Source of the DNA: Halofilum ochraceum
GTDB taxonomy: Bacteria > Pseudomonadota > Gammaproteobacteria > XJ16 > Halofilaceae
Direction of reading: 5' to 3'
Assembly: GCF_001614315.2 (NCBI RefSeq)
Contig: NZ_LVEG02000016.1
Location: forward strand, 37,899-101,898
DNA length: 64,000 nucleotides
The position numbers and the translations under genes were made by a program. Each line of letters starts with the position of its first letter. Position 1 is the stretch's first letter. The notes beneath the pieces were generated by a model. That model saw only the letters and a list, made by a program, of their open reading frames with translations, was not told where the DNA came from and did no database searches. Shown piece after piece: positions 27,357-36,202 of the stretch.

Positions 27357-29150
27357 TTAGCCCTGCCCCCCAGCTCGCTCGGCAGCCTTGCCGCGCAGGC
27401 GGATACCGAGTTCGCGCAGCTGCGCCTCGTTGACCGTGGAAGGCGCCGCGGTCAGCGGGCAGCTCGCGGTCTGCGTCTTCGGGAAGGCCATGACGTCGCG
27501 GATCGACGCCGCCCCGGTCATGAGCATGACCAGGCGATCGAGGCCGAAGGCGATGCCACCGTGCGGCGGTGCGCCGTACTCGAGCGCATCGAGCAGGAAG
27601 CCGAACTGTTCGCGCGCGCTGTCGAGGCCGATCCCCAGCACCTCGAGCGCCGCTTCCTGCAGGCCGCGGTCATGGATACGGATCGAGCCGCCGCCCAGTT
27701 CCGTGCCATTGAGCACCATGTCGTAGGCGCGCGAGAGCGCCTGCTTCGGATGCGCGCGCAGTTCGTCGGGATTGTCGACGGCGGGCGCGGTGAACGGGTG
27801 GTGCAGCGGTGTCCAGGCGTTGGCGCTGTCGTCCCACTCGAACATCGGGAAGTCGACCACCCACAGCGGGCACCACGCGCGCTGCACGAAGCCGCGGTCG
27901 TGACCGATCTTCACGCGCAGCGCACCCAGCGCGTCATTGACGATCCGCGCCTTGTCGGCACCGAAGAAGATCAGGTCGCCGCCGGTCGCCGCGGTGTGCT
28001 CCAGCAGCGTCTCGATGACGTCGTCCGGCAGGAACTTCAGGATCGGCGACTGCAGGCCCTCGCGGCCCTGCCCCCGCTCATTGACCTTGATGTAGGCGAG
28101 GCCCTTCGCGCCATAGCGGCCCACGAACTCGGTGTACTCGTCGATCTCCTTGCGCGTCATGGCCGCGCCACCGGGCACGCACAGGGCAGCCACGCGGCCA
28201 TCCGGGTCGTTCGCCGGGCCGGAGAAGACCTTGAAGTCCACGTCCGTCATCAGGCCCGCGACCTCGATCAGTTCGAGCGGGATGCGCAGGTCCGGTTTGT
28301 CGGAGCCGAAGCGGTGCATCGCCTCCTTGTAGGTCATGCGCGGGAACGGATCGGGCAGCGGCTCCTCCAGCACATGCGTGAACAGATCGCGCATCATCCG
28401 CTCGGCCATATTCATGACGTCGTCTTCCTCGACGAACGCCATCTCCATATCGAGCTGGGTGAATTCGGGCTGACGGTCGGCGCGCAGGTCCTCGTCGCGG
28501 AAGCAGCGCGTGATCTGGTAGTAGCGGTCCATGCCGCTGACCATCAGCAACTGCTTGAACAGCTGCGGGGACTGCGGCAGCGCGAAGAAGGAACCCGCGT
28601 GGGTCCGGCTCGGCACGAGGTAGTCGCGCGCGCCCTCGGGGGTCGCCCGCGTGAGCATCGGCGTCTCGATATCGATGAACCCGTCGTCCTCGACGAAGCG
28701 CCGGATGCGCGAGGTGATCGCGGCGCGCAGGCGCAGCTTCTGCTGCATCTCCGGGCGGCGCAGGTCGACGTAGCGGTACTTCAGCCGGTGTTCCTCGCCG
28801 ACATCCCATTCGTCGAGCTGGAACGGGGGCGTCTTCGCCCGGTTCACGACCTCCAGCTCCGTGCCCAGCACCTCGATCGAGCCCGTGGTCAGGTCCGGAT
28901 TCTCGGTCCCCGCCGGCCGCGCGCGCACCTGGCCTTTGACGTGGATGACGTACTCGCTGCGGATCTGCTCGGCGATGCGGAAGATGTCCGCCCGGTCGGG
29001 ATCGAACACGACCTGGATCAGCCCCGTGTGATCGCGCAGATCGACGAAGATGACCCCGCCGTGGTCGCGGCGGCGGTGGATCCAGCCGGAGAGTTCAACG
29101 GTCGAGTCGATGGCGGCGCTGTCGAGCGTGCCGCAGAGATGGCTGCGCAT
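27357..29150 (-). CDS. aspS: Aspartyl-tRNA synthetase
   Basis: The 597-residue class II synthetase has the N-terminal OB anticodon-binding domain ([20 protein letters not shown]), motif 2 ([18 protein letters not shown]) and motif 3 ([15 protein letters not shown]) plus the bacterial GAD insertion domain. Length is normal. The ATG at 29150 begins the typical [10 protein letters not shown] terminus. The frame stays open far upstream through a repeat element and that part was discarded. Confidence 0.98.
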   Translation of the reverse strand: MRSHLCGTLDSAAIDSTVELSGWIHRRRDHGGVIFVDLRDHTGLIQVVFDPDRADIFRIAEQIRSEYVIHVKGQVRARPAGTENPDLTTGSIEVLGTELEVVNRAKTPPFQLDEWDVGEEHRLKYRYVDLRRPEMQQKLRLRAAITSRIRRFVEDDGFIDIETPMLTRATPEGARDYLVPSRTHAGSFFALPQSPQLFKQLLMVSGMDRYYQITRCFRDEDLRADRQPEFTQLDMEMAFVEEDDVMNMAERMMRDLFTHVLEEPLPDPFPRMTYKEAMHRFGSDKPDLRIPLELIEVAGLMTDVDFKVFSGPANDPDGRVAALCVPGGAAMTRKEIDEYTEFVGRYGAKGLAYIKVNERGQGREGLQSPILKFLPDDVIETLLEHTAATGGDLIFFGADKARIVNDALGALRVKIGHDRGFVQRAWCPLWVVDFPMFEWDDSANAWTPLHHPFTAPAVDNPDELRAHPKQALSRAYDMVLNGTELGGGSIRIHDRGLQEAALEVLGIGLDSAREQFGFLLDALEYGAPPHGGIAFGLDRLVMLMTGAASIRDVMAFPKTQTASCPLTAAPSTVNEAQLRELGIRLRGKAAERAGGQG

Positions 29151-29278
29151 GGTACTGGGCCCTGTTCGCGGGGTCTGACGGAGGGTGCGGAAGGGTACCG
29201 GCTTGCCGCCGTCACCGCAATTCCGGCGGGGGTTCTGGCGGCCGAATCCGGGACTGGGGGTTGATCCGGCGTGGGTTT

Positions 29279-29520
29279 GGGTTCTCGCCAAGACGCCAAG
29301 GGCGCGAAGGAACGCAAAGAATACCGCGGCATTGCAGGAGCGAGCTTGCTCGCGATTGTGCCCGTATTGCGCCTCGGCTTTTAGAGCATCCTTGCAGACC
29401 CCACGGCCTCTACACCGGCCGCCGCAGGCAAGCACCGCGTTGCCAGCATCATCGCGAGCAAGCTCGCTCCTACAGTTTTTCTTCGCGTCCCTTGGCGTCC
29501 TTGGCGCCTTGGCGAGAACC
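29279..29520. repeat. Composite REP element, copy 2
   Basis: Same build as the copy at 27080: outer GGTTCTCGCC ends and inner REP arms (one beginning near 29335, one ending near 29474). It lies between the divergent aspS and SDR genes, so it is part of their upstream regions; the rest of the 438-bp gap shows no gene. Confidence 0.85.
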
Positions 29521-29588
29521 AGAATCCACGGTTCGCGTCTGCACCGCACCAGCGCTACCCTTTCCCGGTACCGAAAGGAGTCCAGCCC

Positions 29589-30425
29589 ATGGCATCACCT
29601 CGAACCCTGCTGATTACCGGTTGCTCGAGTGGGATCGGGTATCACTGCGCACATGCGATGGCGGAGCGCGGTTGGCGGGTGTTCGCCACGGCGCGGGACC
29701 CCGACGATGTCGCGCGACTCGAAAGTGAAGGGCTGGAGTCGCTGGTGCTCGACCTCAACGACTCATGGAGTATCCATGTCGCGTTCGACGAGGTTCTGGC
29801 ACGCACCGGTGGCTCGCTCGACGCGCTGTTCAACAACGGCGCCTATGGCCAGCCCGGCGCGGTCGAGGACCTCTCGCGCAACACGCTCAGGGCGCAGTTC
29901 GAGACCAACGTGTTCGGCTGGCTGGAGCTGACCAATCGCGTCTTGCCGACCATGCGGGCGCAGGGGCACGGGCGGATCGTGCAGAACTCGTCGGTGCTCG
30001 GGCTGGTGGCGCTGAAGTGGCGCGGCGCCTACAACGCCAGCAAGTTCGCGATCGAGGGCCTGACCGACACGATGCGCCTGGAACTGGCCGGCAGCGGCGT
30101 CCACGTCAGCCTGATCGAACCGGGGCCGATCACCAGCCGATTCCGTGACAACGCCCTCGAGGCGTTCGATCGCCGCATCGACAGCGACCGCAGTGTCCAT
30201 CACGCCCACTACGAGCGCATGGAGGACCGGCGGCGGCGTCCCCAGAAGCCCACGCCGTTCACGCTTGGCCCCGAAGCCGTCCAGAAACGCCTCGTCCACG
30301 CCCTGGAAAGCCGCTGGCCGCAACGACGCTACCCGGTCACCTTCCCCACTTACCTCTTCGCCGCCCTGCGCCGCGTCCTCCCGACCCGCGTACTCGACCG
30401 CATCCTGGCTCGTGCCAGCGACTGA
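29589..30425 (+). CDS. Short-chain dehydrogenase/reductase
   Basis: The 278-residue SDR has the cofactor motif TGCSSGIG near the start, NNGAYG, the catalytic Ser (QNSSVLG) and YxxxK (YNASK) in order. The Ala-Arg-Asp after the second strand suggests NADP preference. It has an Arg-rich, partly hydrophobic C-terminal extension like some membrane-associated SDRs. GAAAGGAG lies upstream of the ATG. No operon partners; substrate unknown. Confidence 0.9.
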   Translation: MASPRTLLITGCSSGIGYHCAHAMAERGWRVFATARDPDDVARLESEGLESLVLDLNDSWSIHVAFDEVLARTGGSLDALFNNGAYGQPGAVEDLSRNTLRAQFETNVFGWLELTNRVLPTMRAQGHGRIVQNSSVLGLVALKWRGAYNASKFAIEGLTDTMRLELAGSGVHVSLIEPGPITSRFRDNALEAFDRRIDSDRSVHHAHYERMEDRRRRPQKPTPFTLGPEAVQKRLVHALESRWPQRRYPVTFPTYLFAALRRVLPTRVLDRILARASD

Positions 30426-30441
30426 CCGGGGGAGAAAGAAA

Positions 30442-30756
30442 GAACCACGAATGAACACGAATGGACACGAATGCTGCCGCAGGGTTTATCAAGTTTCAGG
30501 GAGCTTCGCTGTTATGGCGTTGTGTATGACGCGCAAACTGCATAACCCAAAAATGAACGAAAAATCGACGAAAAATAGTTGATCGCTGGCCGTGACTTCA
30601 GCCTCAAATCCAGCGCATTACTATTTTTTGTATATCTTTTGTTCATTTTTTGGTTATCAGAACAGGCAAAATCCCCCGCAGCGTCACAGCGAAGCTCCCG
30701 CGCGCTCGACGAGCCCTGCGGCAGCATTCGTGTCCATTCGTGTTCATTCGTGGTTC
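30442..30756. repeat. MITE-like palindromic repeat, copy 2
   Basis: Perfect 43-bp terminal inverted repeats (30442-30484 and 30714-30756) begin GAACCACGAATGAACACGAA and end GCTGCCGCAGGG. Inside are a second inverted pair (GGGAGCTTCGCTG / CAGCGAAGCTCCC) and an AT-rich core that is itself roughly palindromic (30537-30660). It has no convincing coding capacity. It lies between the convergent SDR and 5-FCL genes, ending seven bases from the latter's stop codon. Confidence 0.9.
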
Positions 30757-30763
30757 CCGCCTT

Positions 30764-31441
30764 TTATTCAGCGGCGACGAATCCCCGTTCAGCGATCAGC
30801 CGGCGGACGTGGGTGTCGGTTTCTTCGGGGGTGAGTTCGTGGAGTTGGCCATCGATGCGGGCGGCGATGCCGGTTTCGGTGACCATGTAGTCGAAGGGGA
30901 TGTCGTGGGGTTGCGGGTGGATGGTCTCGAGGCGCGCGACTTCATGACCGAGGCCGACGCTGATCGGTTTGGTCTCCATGGCCGCCAGGGTGCGGTCGAA
31001 GTAGCCGCCGCCGTAGCCAAGGCGATAGCCCTCCGGGTCGAAGCCGACGACCGGGACCAACGCGGCCTGCGGGATTCGTTCCGGGGTATCGACGGGGTAC
31101 GGGATGTCATACACGCCCGCCTCCATCGGGGCGCCGGGCCACCAGTGGCGGAATACCAGCGGCGTGCGCGGCGCGACCACGACCGGCAGGGCCGCGTCCG
31201 AACCGACCGCGCGCCAGCGGCGGACGGCGAAGCGGGCGTCGGGCTCGCCGCGGAACGGCCAGCAGAAACCGATGCAGAGGCCACCCAGCGCACCAAAGCC
31301 GGCGCGCAGCCAGTCGTCGATCCGCTGGTTGCGCGCGGCCCGGTCCTTCGCGTCCAGGGCCTCGCGGGTGTCGATGCGATCCCGTCGGACCTCGCGCCGC
31401 CAGGCCTGCCAGTCGAACTCGTACGCCCCATCCTCTTTCAT
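30764..31441 (-). CDS. 5-formyltetrahydrofolate cyclo-ligase family protein
   Basis: The 225-residue protein has the family ATP/folate motif LGYGGGYFDRTLA and the N-terminal WRREVRRDR helix. The enzyme converts 5-formyl-THF to 5,10-methenyl-THF with ATP. Last gene of a tight leftward operon (one base after the SAM hydrolase), which ties folate one-carbon recycling to methyl-group metabolism. Confidence 0.9.
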   Translation of the reverse strand: MKEDGAYEFDWQAWRREVRRDRIDTREALDAKDRAARNQRIDDWLRAGFGALGGLCIGFCWPFRGEPDARFAVRRWRAVGSDAALPVVVAPRTPLVFRHWWPGAPMEAGVYDIPYPVDTPERIPQAALVPVVGFDPEGYRLGYGGGYFDRTLAAMETKPISVGLGHEVARLETIHPQPHDIPFDYMVTETGIAARIDGQLHELTPEETDTHVRRLIAERGFVAAE

Positions 31442-31442
31442 G

Positions 31443-32171
31443 TCAGTTTACGCCCCAGGTGACACGTGACCCGACGCTCAGACCGAACATCTCGGCCGCG
31501 CTGCCGCGATTGACGGCGATCTCGACCAGGTCCATGGAATTGACCAGCCAGAGGGCTTCCCCCGGCGCCGCGTCCGCGAACGTACGCCGATGCGAGAGAC
31601 AGCGCCCGGCCACGTTGAGCACGGGCACAATCCGGTTACGGGGCGGACGCAGCCCCGTAACCGCATTGCCGAAGGCGTCAATATAGATGATCGCCTCGCG
31701 GTCCGCCGCGGTGTCGTCCGGGTATTCGGTCAACGGCAGCGCGCGGCCGGGTACCGAGCCCCCCTGCGCGATCTCGGCGGCCACCGGCGCGAACAGATCG
31801 CGACCGTGGAAGGTGACCGATTGCCGTTCGGGGGCGCGCGTGATGCGCCACCGGCGGGTGTCCGTCGCGCGGGCGGAGACGACGTCGAACAGACCATTGT
31901 CCGGGCCGACAAACCATTGCCCATCGGCCTCCACGACGACCGGCGCACGCGCCGTCCCGACGCCCGGATCGATCACGCCCACGAAGACCGTCCCGGCGGG
32001 CATCGATGGGACCAGCGCGGCCAGCAGGTGCGCCGACGCCAGCGGATCGAACGCGGGCGCGTCATGCATGAGATCGATGACCGGATCGGTGACGCCGGCG
32101 CGCGCGAGCACGGCGTGCATCTGCCCGACATACGGTCCGGACCAGCCGAAATCGGTGAACAGGGCGATCAT
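31443..32171 (-). CDS. SAM hydroxide adenosyltransferase (SAM hydrolase, DUF62 family)
   Basis: The 242-residue protein begins MIALFTDFGWSGPYVGQMHA, the family signature, and keeps the water-activating triad Asp68 (VIDPG), Arg75 and His122 (FHGRDLFAP). Characterised members hydrolyse S-adenosylmethionine to adenosine and methionine. The reason cells do this is unclear; here it sits between a PEP-mutase-family enzyme and a folate enzyme in an operon headed by a betaine-homocysteine methyltransferase. Confidence 0.88.
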   Translation of the reverse strand: MIALFTDFGWSGPYVGQMHAVLARAGVTDPVIDLMHDAPAFDPLASAHLLAALVPSMPAGTVFVGVIDPGVGTARAPVVVEADGQWFVGPDNGLFDVVSARATDTRRWRITRAPERQSVTFHGRDLFAPVAAEIAQGGSVPGRALPLTEYPDDTAADREAIIYIDAFGNAVTGLRPPRNRIVPVLNVAGRCLSHRRTFADAAPGEALWLVNSMDLVEIAVNRGSAAEMFGLSVGSRVTWGVN

Positions 32172-32195
32172 GCGGCAGTCCCGGTCAGCCCCCGA

Positions 32196-33059
32196 TCAGT
32201 CGCCGTAGCGATCCGCGAGCGCGTGGTACCGGCCGAACCCGACGGCCTCGGTCAGATCCGCGAAATCGAGCACCCCGCTCGGGGTCTCGCCCGCGCCGAT
32301 CTCCGCCAGGCTGAGCCGCATCGCGCGGATCGCGGCCGAAAGCTGGGTCAGCGGATACACGGCGATGCGATAGCCCAGCGCCTGCAGCCGCTCAGGCGGC
32401 AACACCGGGGTCCGGCCGTGCTCGATCATGTTGGCCATCTTCGGGCCGGGCACGGCATCGCAGTACGCGGCCATCTCGGACTCATCCTCCGGCGCCTCGA
32501 GGAAGGTGATGTCCGCGCCCATCTCGGCGAACCGCCGGGCCCGGTCGATCGCCTCCTCGAGACCCAGCGGACCGCGGGCGTCGGTGCGCGCCATGATCAG
32601 GATATCGGCGCCTTCGTCACGCGCATCAAGCGCGGCCTGCAGCCGCGTCTCGGCCTCGGCGCGCGGCACGACCTGCTTGCCCTGGGTGTGGCCGCAGCGC
32701 TTCGGGCTCACCTGGTCCTCGAGCATGATGCAGGCGAAACCGGCATGGGCGTACGCCTGCACGGTACGGCGGACACTCACGGCGTTGCCGAAGCCGGTAT
32801 CGCCATCGCCGATCACGGGCAGGTTCGTAGCCGCGCAGATCTCGCGGCCGCGATCGAGCATCTCGCCGAGCGACATCAAGCCCGCGTCCGGACCGGCGAG
32901 ATGCGAGGCCGAGACGGCGAAGCCGCTCATGAACGCCAACGGGAAACCGGCCTCCTCGATCAGGCGCGCCGACATGCCGTCGAATGCCCCGGGCATCTGC
33001 AGCAGGCGATCTTCGTGCAGCCGGGCGCGGAGCCGGTTGGCGGGGGATTCGGTGGCCAT
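32196..33059 (-). CDS. Isocitrate lyase/PEP mutase family protein
   Basis: The 287-residue TIM-barrel enzyme has metal ligands in GDGDTGFGN (Asp85, Asp87) and the lyase motif KRCGH with Cys122 that carbon-carbon lyases use as acid. It is therefore a 2-methylisocitrate-lyase-like, dimethylmalate-lyase-like or oxaloacetate-decarboxylase-like enzyme; the substrate is not decided by sequence. It starts one base after the methyltransferase stop on the same strand. Confidence 0.85.
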   Translation of the reverse strand: MATESPANRLRARLHEDRLLQMPGAFDGMSARLIEEAGFPLAFMSGFAVSASHLAGPDAGLMSLGEMLDRGREICAATNLPVIGDGDTGFGNAVSVRRTVQAYAHAGFACIMLEDQVSPKRCGHTQGKQVVPRAEAETRLQAALDARDEGADILIMARTDARGPLGLEEAIDRARRFAEMGADITFLEAPEDESEMAAYCDAVPGPKMANMIEHGRTPVLPPERLQALGYRIAVYPLTQLSAAIRAMRLSLAEIGAGETPSGVLDFADLTEAVGFGRYHALADRYGD

Positions 33060-33060
33060 A

Positions 33061-34122
33061 TCAGGACTCCGCGCGGCCGCGGCGGCGACGCTGCCCGCGG
33101 CCGCCCGAGGCGCCGTGGCCGGTCGCACCGGCGCCCGGATCCAGGTCGCCGCCGTACTGCGCCCGGGCACCGGTAGAGACCTCGCCCAGACGCGCAGTGA
33201 TCGTGTCGATGTCCGGCACCGGGCCGCGCTCGCGCGTATCGAGCGCCGTGCGCATGGCCCGGATGTGCTCGGGCGTCGTGCCGCAGCAGCCGCCGACGAT
33301 CGATACGCCGGCATCGCGCGCGAGGACCGCGTATTCGGCCATCAGCTCCGGGGTCCCGTTGTAGACGATCCGATCGCCGTGCCACTCGGGGATGCCGCAG
33401 TTCGCCTTGGCGATCAGCAGCGACTCCGGATCCGCCGCGTCGCGCATGTTCACGATCGCGATCAGCAATTCCGAAGCACCGACGCCGCAGTTGGAACCGA
33501 AGGCGGTCGGTGCGTGCTCGCCGTGGGCGCAATGATCGGCAAAGGCGTGCGGCGTGATCCCCATCATCGTGCGGCCGTTGGTATCGAAACTGACCGTGCA
33601 CACGACCGGCAGGCCGGTTGAACGCGCCGCCTCGATCGCGGCATCGACCTCTTCGCGCGCGGACAGCGTTTCGATCCAGAGCACGTCGACGCCACCGCGG
33701 GCCAGCGCCTCGGCCTGTTCGCGGAAGGCCTCAACGGCGAGTTCATGCGTCAGCGCGCCCAGCGGCTCGAACAGCTCGCCGGTCGGCCCCATGCTGCCGC
33801 CCACCAGCACCCTGCGCCCGGACTCATCCGCGACCTCGCGGGCGAGGCGCGCCGCCGCCTCGTTGATCTCGGCGACACGGTCCTCGTCCCCGTGCAGCTT
33901 GAGGCGATAACTCGTGCCACCGAAGGAGTTGGTCAGGAACACGTCGGAACCCGCGTCGACGAAACTGCGGTAGTGCGCTTTGACCTGCTCCGGTTGATCG
34001 ATATTCCAGAGTTCCGGCGGTTCGCCGGTCTGCAGCCCGAGGGCGAACAGATTGGTACCGGTCGCGCCATCGGCGAGCAGTACACCGCGCTCCTGGAGCA
34101 GGTCGTGCAGTGGGTCGGACAT
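33061..34122 (-). CDS. bmt: Betaine-homocysteine S-methyltransferase-like protein (Bmt)
   Basis: The 353-residue protein opens LLADGATGTNLFALGLQ and keeps the zinc-binding cysteines Cys212 (GSNCGVG) and Cys279-280 (GGCCGTT) of the homocysteine methyltransferase family. The pattern resembles the short bacterial betaine-homocysteine methyltransferases of Rhodobacterales. The reaction would be glycine betaine + homocysteine to dimethylglycine + methionine in the cytoplasm. The tail is Gly/Arg-rich (GGRGQRRRRGR), unusual for the family. The ATG at 34122 has GAGGAG upstream. First gene of a four-gene operon. An S-methylmethionine-type role is less likely. Confidence 0.82.
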   Translation of the reverse strand: MSDPLHDLLQERGVLLADGATGTNLFALGLQTGEPPELWNIDQPEQVKAHYRSFVDAGSDVFLTNSFGGTSYRLKLHGDEDRVAEINEAAARLAREVADESGRRVLVGGSMGPTGELFEPLGALTHELAVEAFREQAEALARGGVDVLWIETLSAREEVDAAIEAARSTGLPVVCTVSFDTNGRTMMGITPHAFADHCAHGEHAPTAFGSNCGVGASELLIAIVNMRDAADPESLLIAKANCGIPEWHGDRIVYNGTPELMAEYAVLARDAGVSIVGGCCGTTPEHIRAMRTALDTRERGPVPDIDTITARLGEVSTGARAQYGGDLDPGAGATGHGASGGRGQRRRRGRAES

Positions 34123-34388
34123 CCAACTCTCCTCGATCAACCAGCCGATCATTGTAGCGGATCACCGGGCGTGAAAAATCATAATCGAGGAGCACGGCGC
34201 AGGCGGATAAGCGGCGATTCCATGGGCGCCATACGCATCTCCCGAGCGGGCCACTGACCACGTGTTCCCTTGTGGCGCTACCGGTGCCAGGGCAGAATCT
34301 GACCCAAAATCCAGCCCCGGTGCGGCGATCGGCCGCCCGCGCTCCCCATACGCTGTTTCCGGCCCGATCCGGCCGAGGAGTACTCACG

Positions 34389-36047
34389 ATGGAAGTCGAA
34401 CGTGAAGCCATGGAATACGATGTCGTGATCGTCGGCGCGGGCCCGTCCGGCCTGTCCGCGGCGATCCGGCTGTGCCAGCTCGCCGAAGAGACCGGCAACG
34501 AGATCAGCGTCGCGGTGCTGGAGAAAGGTTCCGAGGTGGGCGCCCATATCCTCTCCGGTGCAGTCCTCGAACCGACCGCGCTGAACGAACTCATCCCGGA
34601 CTGGAAAGAGAAAGGTGCGCCGCTGCATTCACCGGTGACGGACGAGAAGTTCATGGTCCTGGGCAAGCAGTCGGCCATCAACGTGCCGATCTCCCTGTTG
34701 CCGCGGCAGATGCACAACGAGGGCAACTATGTCGTCTCGATGGGCAACGTCTGCCGCTGGCTGGGCGAGCAGGCCGAGGCGCTGGGGGCCGAGATCTACC
34801 CCGGCTTCGCCGCCCAGGAGGCCCTGCTTCACGACGACGGCAGCATCAAGGGCGTGCGCACCGGCGATATGGGGATCGGCCGCGAGTGGCAGCAGAAGGA
34901 TTCGTTCGAGCCCGGCATTGAACTGCATGCGAAGTACACGCTGTTCGCCGAGGGCTGCCGCGGCCATATCAGCAAGCAGCTGATCGAACAATTCGGCCTG
35001 CGCGAAGATCGCGACCCACAGACCTACGGGATCGGCATCAAGGAACTCTGGGAGATCGATCCCGCCAAGCATAAGCAGGGCACGGTGATCCATACCGCCG
35101 GCTGGCCGATGGACACGAAGACCTGGGGCGGGTCGTTCCTGTATCACCTGGAGGACAACCAGGTGTATGTCGGTTACGTGATCGGGCTCGACTACCAGAA
35201 CCCGCATATGTATCCGTTCAAGGAGTTCCAGCGCTTCAAGACCCACCCGGCGATCCGGGAGACGCTCGAAGGCGGGCGCCGCGTGAGCTATGGCGCACGC
35301 GCACTGAACGAGGGCGGGCTGCAATCCGTACCCAGACTGGTCTTCCCCGGCGGCGCCCTGATCGGCTGCTCGGCCGGCTTCCTCAACGTGCCCAAGATCA
35401 AGGGCAACCATACCGCCATGAAGACCGGCATGATGGCCGCGGAGAGCATCGCCGAGGCGCTGGCCCAGGGCGAGAACGCGCCGGCCACGCTGACGGGCTA
35501 TGAAGAGCGTTACCGCAACTCATGGGTCTGGAAGGAGTTGCACGAGGCCCGCAACTTCCGCCCGGCGGCATCGAATTTCGGCATGGTGCTGGGGTCGCTC
35601 TACAGCGGCCTGGATCTGAAGATCTTCCGCGGCAAACTGCCCTGGACCCTGCACCACAAACACGCGGACCACGAGACCCTGAAACCGGCGGAGCGGATGC
35701 CGAAAATCGAGTATCCCAAGCCGGACGGCATCGTCAGTTTCGATCTGAACTCGAGCGTGTATCTCACGAACACGTTCCACGAGGAAGACCAGCCGGTTCA
35801 CCTGACCCTCAAGGACGACTCGATTCCGGTGAACTACAACCTCGCGTACTACGACGCCCCGGAGCAGCGCTATTGCCCGGCGGGCGTGTACGAGATCGTA
35901 CGTGACGACGATGGCTCGAATCCGCGGCTGCAGATCAACGCCCAGAACTGCATCCACTGCAAGACCTGCGACATCAAGGATCCTTCGCAGAACATCCACT
36001 GGATCGCGCCGGAAGGCGGCGGCGGACCGAACTACCCGAATATGTAG
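34389..36047 (+). CDS. Electron transfer flavoprotein-ubiquinone oxidoreductase (ETF-QO)
   Basis: The 552-residue protein has the FAD motif [17 protein letters not shown], the ubiquinone-binding hydrophobic region and the C-terminal 4Fe-4S domain with cysteines in YCPAGVYE and [12 protein letters not shown]. It passes electrons from reduced ETF to the quinone pool at the inner membrane. With etfBA and a dimethylglycine/sarcosine dehydrogenase in the same window, it completes the route from N-methyl amine oxidation to respiration. GAGGAG precedes the start at 34389. Confidence 0.95.
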   Translation: MEVEREAMEYDVVIVGAGPSGLSAAIRLCQLAEETGNEISVAVLEKGSEVGAHILSGAVLEPTALNELIPDWKEKGAPLHSPVTDEKFMVLGKQSAINVPISLLPRQMHNEGNYVVSMGNVCRWLGEQAEALGAEIYPGFAAQEALLHDDGSIKGVRTGDMGIGREWQQKDSFEPGIELHAKYTLFAEGCRGHISKQLIEQFGLREDRDPQTYGIGIKELWEIDPAKHKQGTVIHTAGWPMDTKTWGGSFLYHLEDNQVYVGYVIGLDYQNPHMYPFKEFQRFKTHPAIRETLEGGRRVSYGARALNEGGLQSVPRLVFPGGALIGCSAGFLNVPKIKGNHTAMKTGMMAAESIAEALAQGENAPATLTGYEERYRNSWVWKELHEARNFRPAASNFGMVLGSLYSGLDLKIFRGKLPWTLHHKHADHETLKPAERMPKIEYPKPDGIVSFDLNSSVYLTNTFHEEDQPVHLTLKDDSIPVNYNLAYYDAPEQRYCPAGVYEIVRDDDGSNPRLQINAQNCIHCKTCDIKDPSQNIHWIAPEGGGGPNYPNM

Positions 36048-36083
36048 CCGGGCATCCTGTCCGCGCGTTTACCGCCGGCAAAC

Positions 36084-36164
36084 GATCGCGAGCAAGCTCG
36101 CTCCTACATGAATCCTGCGACCACGCCGTGAGTTACACCTGTAGGAGCGAGCTTGCTCGCGATC
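36084..36164. repeat. Paired REP-like palindromes
   Basis: Two inverted 25-bp REP units (36084-36108 and 36140-36164) separated by 31 bp, between the convergent ETF-QO and PAS genes. Compared with the composite elements the units point the opposite way and the outer GGTTCTCGCC ends are missing. Confidence 0.85.
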
Positions 36165-36202
36165 AGTCCGTGTCGGTCGGTCGATCGTGATACCCGCCTG
36201 TC

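Noticed and set aside
27156..29264. 702-codon plus-strand frame opposite aspS
   Set aside because: Runs through a REP element and antisense to a fully recognisable AspRS.
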